Assembly (NCBI GenBank): GCA_937968035.1
Contig: CALBTS010000501.1
Location: 1-8,618, forward strand
Reading direction: 5' to 3'
DNA: 8,618 bases
From: an uncultured Methanomethylovorans sp.
GTDB taxonomy: Archaea; Halobacteriota; Methanosarcinia; Methanosarcinales; Methanosarcinaceae
This document shows positions 1-6,363 of the stretch, piece by piece; position 1 is the stretch's first letter, and every line of letters begins with the position of its first letter. The notes beneath the pieces are model-generated. The model had not been told where the DNA came from. It searched no databases and was given only the letters and a program-made list of their open reading frames with translations. Both the position numbers and the translations under genes were made by a program.

Positions 1-2280
1 AAAGCTGATACAGGTGTTATTATTACCCGGAAGCGTGCCACGGCCGCTCAATGGGCTCTCAATAAAGCTATGCTGGCAAATCCTGCCGGATTACTTTTAG
101 CAGTTTTAGCCGGTTTGGTTGCTATTGGATATGTGCTTTTTAAGGTATTTACTTCTAATGCTGAAATACAAAAAACTTATTCATCTGCCATCAGGAGTAC
201 ACAAAGAGCAGTTGAAAATCTTAACCGGGAGCTTGAAAGAAATGTAAAGGTCATGGAGGCAACCGGATCCGCACAACAAGATATTATAAGATCAAAAATT
301 CGGGCAGCAGAGGATGAATATGAAAGGCAGTCCTCTTTGATCCGTTTGCTTATTGCAGATTACAAGAACCTTACTGATGAGCAAAGGGAACAATTAAAAG
401 AGCTTCAAAAATCTCAGGAAGAGAATAATAAAAGGATAGCAGATCTTAACGATGACCTTTATGTAAACAATCTTAAACAGCAAAGGCAAGCTCAGAAACT
501 CCGACTTGAGAATATGAAAGACGGTCTGAGTAAGGAACTCTCTCTGCTCAGGTTTGAGTCTGAACAACAGATCAAAGAAGCAGGTGATAATTCAGAGCTT
601 ATTAATCAGATTAAGTCTAGCCAGTTCAAGCAGGAGCGCGAGATAAGAAAGAAGTTTGCAGCCAGCTATCTCAAATTAGAGAAAGAATCTCAGAATAAGC
701 TTGTTGAGAGCAGAATTGCTTTGATGAAAGAAGGCTTTGAAAAGGAACTTGCGGATCTGCGGTTTCAGTCTGCACAAAAGGTGGCTGATCTGGAAGATAC
801 TCTCAGGACTGAAGAAAACCTAACCCGGGAGCAAAGAGCCAGGATTAAAGAAGCGATTCTGAATGCTCAGAAGCAACTTGCAATTGAGGAAGAGAAACTT
901 ATTGTACAGGCAGGCATTGAAGCCAATCAGAAACAGCTTGAACTGGTCAACCTTAGGCTTGAATCAATAAAACAAGGATCTGAAGAAGAATTTGAATTGA
1001 AGCTCCGGTCACTCAATCTTCAGCGGGATATTGAATTGGCCGAAGCAGAAAAGACCGGGATCGATAAGCAGGCCATCATTGACAAATACAATAAGCTGGC
1101 TGCCGATGAATCCTATAATTTTTTGCTCGCTCAGCTGGATGTTGAATCTCGTACAAAGATTCTTTCTCTCGACCGGTCACGGCAGATAGAGCTGAGGAGT
1201 TTACGGGATCAGCTCGAGAGCAAACTAATTACCTCGGAAGAGTATGCAAAAAAGGTCGAAGAGGTAGAGTCAAAGTACGGTATCAAGAAAGCTGAGAATG
1301 CTGTCAGGAATGCTGAAATCGAGCTTGAAAAACTAAGAGCATCAGGAGCCGATACTCTGGCCGGAGAAGAAAAGCTCATTGAAGCTCAGATGGCCTTGGA
1401 TGATGCCAAGACTGCAAACTTCATTCAGAATCGGGAGAAGGAAAAGGAAGCCCAGCAAAGACTAAATGAGAAGCTTGGGGAGCTTGGGCAAACCTTATTT
1501 GATACAGTTCAGGCTTTCCAGAACTCAGGTTATGAGAATAGATTCCAACAGATAGAATCACTTGAGAAAGCCGATGAGGAAGCCAAAGAAAGAGAGCTAG
1601 CCAGGGCTGGAAACAATCAGGCTTTAATTGATCAAATCAATTCAAAATACGATGCTAAAGAAAAGCAGCGAGAAGCCCAACGCAAGAAAATCGAAATGGA
1701 GCAGGCTCGTTTTGCCAGAGCCGCTGCCTTATTTCAGATTGCAATAAACACGGCTCAGTCTATTGCAAAGACATCTGCAGAGTTGGGGTTCCCGGCTGCA
1801 ATCCCTTTTATTGCTATTGCTGCCGGTATTGGAATTGCTCAAGCTGCTGCGGTTGCTGCTCAGCCATTACCAAAGTACTGGCGTGGCCGTGAAACAGGTC
1901 CGGCAGAGTGGGCTATTGTCGGAGATCGAGGTCAGGAGGCAATTCAATATCCATCAGGGGAGACATACCTTACTCCGGACAAGCCAACTATTACATTTCT
2001 TCCTGCCCGGGCAAAAGTTATCCCAAATCAAGAGCTTACAGAACTTGCTGAACTAACAGCAAATCAAACTTTGACAGCTGCTCCTGCCCCTTTGTCAATT
2101 TATGATTTTCGCAGACTTGAGAAAGAGATTGCTGGGCTTTATTCGGGGTTCTCGATGCTGGCTGATACCGTCCGCAATAAGAAAGAATTCCACCTTAATA
2201 TCACTGAAAGGGGAATGTGGAAAGTTGTGCAGTCTGGTAATTCTTTTCAGGAATATCTTAATAGGAGTGTGCGGATATGA
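1..2280 (+). CDS. Tail tape measure protein, C-terminal part (5' end missing)
   Basis: The tape measure protein sets tail length and lies inside the tail tube until DNA ejection. The first ATG is at 70, but the frame is open back to base 1. The upstream codons encode 'ATAAQWALNKA', running directly into 'MLANPAG'. That is the family's conserved segment before its hydrophobic stretch, so the gene begins outside the window and 759 codons are visible. Residues 31-50 are strongly hydrophobic. Residues 55-560 are charged and Glu/Lys/Gln-rich, typical of long coiled coil, with an internal repeat of about 70-80 residues. Residues 576-623 form a second Ala/Ile-rich hydrophobic stretch. The end carries the 'WAIVGDRGQEAIQYPSGE' and 'FLPARAKVIPN' motifs common at tape measure C-termini. 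The stop overlaps the next start (ATGA). Family assignment is firm; total length cannot be known here. Confidence 0.93.
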   Translation, partial: KADTGVIITRKRATAAQWALNKAMLANPAGLLLAVLAGLVAIGYVLFKVFTSNAEIQKTYSSAIRSTQRAVENLNRELERNVKVMEATGSAQQDIIRSKIRAAEDEYERQSSLIRLLIADYKNLTDEQREQLKELQKSQEENNKRIADLNDDLYVNNLKQQRQAQKLRLENMKDGLSKELSLLRFESEQQIKEAGDNSELINQIKSSQFKQEREIRKKFAASYLKLEKESQNKLVESRIALMKEGFEKELADLRFQSAQKVADLEDTLRTEENLTREQRARIKEAILNAQKQLAIEEEKLIVQAGIEANQKQLELVNLRLESIKQGSEEEFELKLRSLNLQRDIELAEAEKTGIDKQAIIDKYNKLAADESYNFLLAQLDVESRTKILSLDRSRQIELRSLRDQLESKLITSEEYAKKVEEVESKYGIKKAENAVRNAEIELEKLRASGADTLAGEEKLIEAQMALDDAKTANFIQNREKEKEAQQRLNEKLGELGQTLFDTVQAFQNSGYENRFQQIESLEKADEEAKERELARAGNNQALIDQINSKYDAKEKQREAQRKKIEMEQARFARAAALFQIAINTAQSIAKTSAELGFPAAIPFIAIAAGIGIAQAAAVAAQPLPKYWRGRETGPAEWAIVGDRGQEAIQYPSGETYLTPDKPTITFLPARAKVIPNQELTELAELTANQTLTAAPAPLSIYDFRRLEKEIAGLYSGFSMLADTVRNKKEFHLNITERGMWKVVQSGNSFQEYLNRSVRI
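502..1149 (+). repeat. Internal protein repeats in tape measure coiled coil (three units)
   Basis: Three degenerate units begin at bases 502, 712 and 955 (residues 168, 238 and 319), with spacings of 70 and 81 residues. Each opens with R-[LI]-x-x-[MI]-K-x-G followed by a Glu/Leu-rich 'KEL..LRF.S' type stretch: 'LRLENMKDGLSKELSLLRF', 'RIALMKEGFEKELADLRF', 'LRLESIKQGSEEEFELKLR'. The units diverge at the DNA level, so this is old duplication or structural periodicity rather than a recent repeat. A further partial echo of the second half ('NNQALIDQINSKYD') lies near residue 537. Boundaries were placed by eye. Confidence 0.6.
2263..2267 (+). promoter_or_regulatory. Possible Shine-Dalgarno sequence (AGGAG) before the 498-residue tail gene
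   Basis: AGGAG lies 9 bases before the ATG at 2277, inside the last codons of the tape measure gene. It is the only ATG start here with a good Shine-Dalgarno match; the other ATG starts have none. It may therefore be coincidental, and translational coupling through the ATGA overlap is an equally good explanation for initiation. Confidence 0.35.
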
Positions 2281-3773
2281 AAGATTTGATTTACATCATC
2301 ACCCGAGGGTACACTCAAACGGTTCTTGAATCATCTCCGGAAGGCTGGGATGATACCCTGGTGAATATTGAACGGTCAACAACCTTGCTTGGGGTTTTGC
2401 GAGCTTATAGCGTTTCACTCAAATTTATGAAGGATGGTGCAAGAATCCTTAGGGAAGCATTTTATCAGGATTGGATAAATACAGGAGTTCAATTTGAGAT
2501 AAGGAAACTTGATAGATTGCTCCTTACATATAATACTGAATTTACAGGAATCTTCGATTTTACCACTTTCGTTGATACACAACATTCGGTTGAAATTACT
2601 GTGAAAGATGCCGGGCTGTCAAATTATATCAAAGCGAATGGGAAAACGAAATACGATATCAATGTTTTTGATCCTAATCCTTCCCGCTTCAAGTTTGAAA
2701 CAAACATTATAGAGCATACCAATTTAATTAGGTTGGTTGAGGTTGCGTTCGATCTAATTACTGAAGGCAAATTTCAGCAAGGAGTTTATGGGTTGGATAC
2801 TTCAGCTATTGTAACAGGATTAAGTAATATAGTGGTTACAAATGGGTTTGCTTTAAGGGGAGGGACACTCTATTCTGTTAATACATCCTTTGAGGATTTA
2901 CTTCAGACTATTCGAGCACTAACAGGATGCTCAGCTGGTGTTGAAGTAGTCCAGGGCAGGGATACACTTATTTTCCGGCACTACACACAATTGTTCAAAT
3001 CAGCATCCCAGGTATATGATCTTGGCCGGGCAAGTAATATAAAAGTATCACCGGCACAGGAATTTTTATGCAGCAGGATAAAAACCGGACATGTTACACC
3101 TTCATACTCCGATCTTTCAAGCAAGTACGAATTTAATTGTATCACAGAGTACGTTGGTCCAGCAAATGGGATTGACAAAGAGTTTGATATTTCGACCAGA
3201 TTTCGTGCGGACTGGACAGGCATACACAGTATTATACAGAACCCGGAAAACGAATCTGAAGACAATGAAGTTTTCTTGCTAGTGCTTCAGGATGGACAAG
3301 ACATTTACCGGGTTCCAGAGTATGGGCAAATTAAGAAGGTTGATAATCCGAGTGTGATATCAACGAGAAATACCCGAATAAGCCCGAAGCGGCTTTTCTT
3401 CTTGCATGAATTTTATATCAGCAGCTTAATTGGCAAGCATGGCTTGTATGCGAGTTTCGCTTCATCTGATTTCGATAATATCAACAATATGACAGCTGTC
3501 CAGGGAGGCAACTATCTAAATGAAGGAGGTGGGTATTCCTCTGATGATCCTTTCTATTTCAAGCCGGTATTGATTGAGTTTGATGCTGAAATACCCAGAG
3601 ACTTTGCAAGGACTTTGATGCTGAATCCTTACGGATTTATCAGTTTCACTTATGAGGGAGAATCCTATTCTGGCTTTATCATGAAAGCTGGGATTAAGCT
3701 ATATGGCCGTTCATCTGCTCGATTGACAACCCTTTCTCATCCTAATAATAACTTGACTAAACTGATCCGGTAA
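2277..3773 (+). CDS. Conserved phage tail-tip/baseplate-type protein (498 aa, function inferred)
   Basis: No enzymatic or named structural domain is recognised with certainty. Position directly after the tape measure gene is where tailed phages encode distal tail, hub or tail-associated proteins that close the tube and hold the fibres. The N-terminus has a pattern I recall from Bacteroidota phage tail proteins: 'SPEGWDDTLVNIERS' (residues 20-34), then 'YSVSLKFMKDGARIL'. The middle carries 'VYDLGRASNIKVSPAQEF' and 'SSKYEFN'. The C-terminus is beta-rich ('LNPYGFISFTYEGESYSGFI', residues about 454-473) and ends in 'NNLTKLIR'. No signal peptide or membrane segment is seen. The start overlaps the tape measure stop (ATGA), indicating coupled translation. 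The ORF is certain; a tail-tip role is inferred from position and recalled resemblance. Confidence 0.7.
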   Translation: MKDLIYIITRGYTQTVLESSPEGWDDTLVNIERSTTLLGVLRAYSVSLKFMKDGARILREAFYQDWINTGVQFEIRKLDRLLLTYNTEFTGIFDFTTFVDTQHSVEITVKDAGLSNYIKANGKTKYDINVFDPNPSRFKFETNIIEHTNLIRLVEVAFDLITEGKFQQGVYGLDTSAIVTGLSNIVVTNGFALRGGTLYSVNTSFEDLLQTIRALTGCSAGVEVVQGRDTLIFRHYTQLFKSASQVYDLGRASNIKVSPAQEFLCSRIKTGHVTPSYSDLSSKYEFNCITEYVGPANGIDKEFDISTRFRADWTGIHSIIQNPENESEDNEVFLLVLQDGQDIYRVPEYGQIKKVDNPSVISTRNTRISPKRLFFLHEFYISSLIGKHGLYASFASSDFDNINNMTAVQGGNYLNEGGGYSSDDPFYFKPVLIEFDAEIPRDFARTLMLNPYGFISFTYEGESYSGFIMKAGIKLYGRSSARLTTLSHPNNNLTKLIR

Positions 3774-4648
3774 TGGCTGCAAAGATCAAAATACCATACC
3801 TAAACCCGATTCAATTCAGGCAGCTTCCTGAAGGTAAGTTTGCATGTGATCTCATTCCTAGCTTCGAACAAAAGGCAAATTACATTCAGAAATTTCAGGT
3901 TGGGGATAAGCTTCGGTTCCAGGTTCAGCTTTTAAAAAACAGCTGGACATCAATTGATTTTCAGATTTTGGACTCATTCTACAATCTTGTTACTAGTTAT
4001 ACTGGAGGTTTAATTGGTGATAATGGAGACTACAATATATGGTCAGTAAGATTGACAGATGATGTTCTTAATCTACCGGCTGGTATTTACTTCGTACACC
4101 TGAGAATTGGGACTCCTGAATATGAAGTAACATTTCTTTCTGAACCTTTCGAAGTTGTCGATGAGTTGAAAGAGTCATTACTCATTGAATACTCACATGA
4201 TGGAAATGATTTTGATATGACTTTCTTTCCTGGGGGAGTTCAAGAAAATCAAAGATTCTTCCAACTGAGGGTAGAAGGGGGGATCATCTCTGATGGTTTC
4301 ATCCCATCTTCAAAAGATTCATTTTACATCGATCAGGTTCGAGATGTGGTGATGTTAAGTTCCATACCCTACAATGTCTTTCGTTTCACCTTTGGTCCTG
4401 GTGGAGGTCTCCCGAACTGGATGGCAGATAAAATAAACAGGATCCTTTCCTTAGCTTATGTTGAAATCAACGGTCGGCAGTATGTGAAAAATGAAGGTGC
4501 AAAATTGGATCCCATCAGGGAGAAAGGATATCCGTTTTCCGGATGGCAGATTGATATGGTTGAGGTGAAAGCTAAAAACTCTCTTGAAGAAGGAGAGGTA
4601 ATTCAACGTGGAGACTTTAACCCAGATTATAATCCTGACTATTTCTAA
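3773..4648 (+). CDS. Conserved phage tail/baseplate protein of unknown function (291 aa)
   Basis: The start overlaps the preceding stop by one base (TAATG), so the two genes are probably translated together and their products may act together at the tail tip. Residues about 40-130 look like a beta-sandwich: alternating hydrophobic strands, then 'NLPAGIYFVHLRIG' and 'FLSEPFEVVDE', the usual end of an immunoglobulin-like fold. The second half has 'RFFQLRVEGG', 'DSFYIDQVRDVVMLSSIPY', then 'GGGLPNWMADKINRILSL' and 'VEINGRQYVKNEGA', followed by 'YPFSGWQIDMVEV'. I recall similar arrangements in unnamed Bacteroidota prophage tail proteins. The C-terminus is a tandem 'NPDYNPDYF'. No catalytic motif, signal peptide or membrane segment is seen. 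The gene is certain; the role as a baseplate or tail-tip adaptor is inferred from context. Confidence 0.65.
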   Translation: MAAKIKIPYLNPIQFRQLPEGKFACDLIPSFEQKANYIQKFQVGDKLRFQVQLLKNSWTSIDFQILDSFYNLVTSYTGGLIGDNGDYNIWSVRLTDDVLNLPAGIYFVHLRIGTPEYEVTFLSEPFEVVDELKESLLIEYSHDGNDFDMTFFPGGVQENQRFFQLRVEGGIISDGFIPSSKDSFYIDQVRDVVMLSSIPYNVFRFTFGPGGGLPNWMADKINRILSLAYVEINGRQYVKNEGAKLDPIREKGYPFSGWQIDMVEVKAKNSLEEGEVIQRGDFNPDYNPDYF

Positions 4649-4652
4649 ACAC

Positions 4653-5165
4653 ATGGCATACGAGGCACTCATAAGTTACATTCAAGGCATAGTCCGGCCA
4701 AATTTCAATGAAGAAATTACTGGCCAGAATATGCAAGAAGTCTTATTGGCCATGATTTCCGAAGTAGGGCTGAGGGAGTTTCGAGGTGTCGCAAATTTGA
4801 ATACCAATCCCGGAACCCCATCAGGTCCTCGAGTTTACATAACCTCTTTGCCAGGCTATTATCAGCACTTCAATTTGACAGTTCTCGATCGTGAACTTGC
4901 TCTCTTTATTTGGGATTCAGGAACCTGGTCTAAGGAAGTGATAGTAATTTTCCCGGAACCATTTTCAGGAGACCGGAAGCTTAGGTTTACACAGAGCACC
5001 CCAGAATCAACATGGAGTGTCATCCATAACTTTGGTAAAATACCCTCTGTTACCATTACTGATACATCAGGTAATGAAGTGGAGGGGGAGATTACACATA
5101 TAGACCTCAATTCTTTAACCGTAACATTCTCGGCTCCTTTTGCCGGGTTTGCAGATTTAAACTAA
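4653..5165 (+). CDS. Small phage tail protein with EITGQ motif and beta-rich C-terminal domain (170 aa)
   Basis: The N-terminus 'MAYEALISYIQGIVRPNF' leads into 'EITGQNMQEVLLAMISEVG' (residues about 27-45), a motif I recall at the start of many Bacteroidota phage tail and fibre proteins. The middle, 'NTNPGTPSGPRVYITSLPGYY' then 'RELALFIWDSGTW', resembles a small beta module common in these proteins. The last 55 residues ('TWSVIHNFGKIPSVTITD' onward) form a domain also seen at the C-terminus of the next gene product. The ATG at 4653 was chosen because it follows the previous stop by four bases, as elsewhere in this operon. An in-frame GTG at 4608, with AGGAGAG 10 bases upstream, would add 15 residues and overlap the preceding gene by 41 bases. 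Likely a tail-tip or fibre-attachment component; exact role unknown. Confidence 0.75.
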   Translation: MAYEALISYIQGIVRPNFNEEITGQNMQEVLLAMISEVGLREFRGVANLNTNPGTPSGPRVYITSLPGYYQHFNLTVLDRELALFIWDSGTWSKEVIVIFPEPFSGDRKLRFTQSTPESTWSVIHNFGKIPSVTITDTSGNEVEGEITHIDLNSLTVTFSAPFAGFADLN

Positions 5166-5178
5166 ACAAACATTAAGC

Positions 5179-6360
5179 ATGGCACGAAAAATTTTCTTGG
5201 TCGACCTCGACCTTAATCGCAACCAGCTGGTTCAGGTTCGGATTGAGAACCTGGCTACAGCTCCGGCCAGTCCAGTGGCAGGGCAAATATACTTTGATAC
5301 AACCTTGAATAAGCTCAGGGTTTGGTCAGGTACTGCCTGGTTAACAATGGATGATCTGAATGATCCCAGGACTCCAAAGTCACACGTACTGGCCACCGCC
5401 ACAGCTCTTGGGGCTGAGCATACAATTTCCGGAGCTTCTGTTGGGCATGTCCTTCGGGCATTCAGTGCAACTGAAGCCAGGATGCAACAATTGGCGCACT
5501 CTGATTTGAGCGAAATCGGGAGCAATACTCATGCTCAGATTGATACCCACATTGCAACGGCCAACATCCACAGGGAGCTCAATGACAACCTGACTTCATC
5601 AACCAACCTTTGGTCTGCAAGTAAGATTGATGGTCTAATTTCAGCTTTGCAGAATGCTGTAACCGGTGCTCTCGTATTTAAAGGCGGGTATGATGCATCA
5701 GCCAATACACCCAATCTTACTACTCCCGGAGCAGGTGCCGTTTTACAGGGTTTTACATACGTTGTGACAGTTGCCGGCACATTCCATGGTGAAGCTGTGC
5801 AAATAGGTGATATGATTATTGCAAAGCAGGACAATCCAACTGCTTTGGCACATTGGACACTTGTTAATAAAAATATCCCGGATATCCTTGATGCTAGTGA
5901 GACCGTTAAAGGTATTGTAGAGCTGGCCACCGGTGCCGAATCATTGACCGGAACTGATAATACCCGTGCCGTACATCCTGCAGGGCTTAAGCATACCCTT
6001 GACAACAGGCCGGCCACAGAAACGGGAACCGGTTTGATTGAACTTGCTACACAAGCAGAAGCTACCGCTGGCACTGATGCTGTCAGAGCTATCACCCCGG
6101 CAACTTTGAGAGGTGTTTTAGGAACTTCTGGCACATTGGCCAATGCAAGAAAATACACTCAATTGCTTTCAACCAGCGCTACAAGCTACACAATTACTCA
6201 CGGTTTAGCAACAACGGACGTAACAGTTAGCGTTCGGGATACTGCGACTCCATTTAATCAGGTAGAAGTTGAGGTCACGGTTCCAAATGCAACAACTGTT
6301 GTCATCGCTTTTAATACAGCTCCTACAGCTAATAAATACCAGGTTACAGTAATCGGTTAA
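5179..6360 (+). CDS. Modular tail fibre protein with tandem fibre repeats (393 aa)
   Basis: This protein probably forms part of a trimeric host-binding or linker fibre. Residues 25-57 contain 'PVAGQIYFDTTLNKLRVWSG', a short beta module of phage fibres. Residues about 75-131 follow the 'LGAEHTISGASVGHVLRA' and 'NTHAQIDTHIATANIH' pattern. Residues 165-235 hold 'LVFKGGYDA' through 'VQIGDMIIAKQDNP' and 'HWTLVNKNI', a module I recall from Bacteroidota phage fibres. Residues 241-280 and 281-315 are two tandem copies of the phage tail fibre repeat (KGIVELAT..A...GTDN.RAV.PA type). Residues 331-393 form a beta-rich domain related to the end of the preceding gene product. It starts 13 bases after the preceding stop behind the A-rich leader TAAACAAACATTAAGC, with no Shine-Dalgarno. 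No membrane segment or enzymatic motif is seen. Confidence 0.88.
   Translation: MARKIFLVDLDLNRNQLVQVRIENLATAPASPVAGQIYFDTTLNKLRVWSGTAWLTMDDLNDPRTPKSHVLATATALGAEHTISGASVGHVLRAFSATEARMQQLAHSDLSEIGSNTHAQIDTHIATANIHRELNDNLTSSTNLWSASKIDGLISALQNAVTGALVFKGGYDASANTPNLTTPGAGAVLQGFTYVVTVAGTFHGEAVQIGDMIIAKQDNPTALAHWTLVNKNIPDILDASETVKGIVELATGAESLTGTDNTRAVHPAGLKHTLDNRPATETGTGLIELATQAEATAGTDAVRAITPATLRGVLGTSGTLANARKYTQLLSTSATSYTITHGLATTDVTVSVRDTATPFNQVEVEVTVPNATTVVIAFNTAPTANKYQVTVIG
5899..6123 (+). repeat. Two tandem phage tail fibre repeats (about 40-residue period)
   Basis: Copy one (bases 5899-6018, residues 241-280) reads 'ETVKGIVELATGAESLTGTD' then 'NTRAVHPAGLKHTLDNR'. Copy two (6019-6123, residues 281-315) reads 'ETGTGLIELATQAEATAGTD' then 'AVRAITPATLRGVLG'. 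They match the phage tail fibre repeat family (Pfam Phage_fiber_2 type) known from tail fibres of coliphages and many others. Each copy is thought to add a short segment to a trimeric shaft. The copies differ at the nucleotide level, so the duplication is not recent. Confidence 0.8.
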
Positions 6361-6363
6361 GCT

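Noticed and set aside
1763..2329. Two short plus-strand frames (1763-2056 and 2102-2329) overlapping the tape measure end
   Set aside because: They are out of frame with the conserved tape measure C-terminus and give low-complexity or unstructured peptides with no operon-like spacing.
4696..4725. Imperfect hairpin (AATTTC/GAAATT with outer GGCC/GGCC) early in the 170-residue gene
   Set aside because: The stem is only six pairs, A/T-rich, with an uneven internal loop before the outer four pairs; this is easily chance in 8.6 kb.
5535..6158. A 207-codon open frame on the minus strand opposite the first fibre gene
   Set aside because: It lies wholly inside a confidently identified fibre gene and its Ala/Ser/Val-rich translation mirrors the repeats on the other strand. 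It has no recognisable domain and breaks the one-direction layout.
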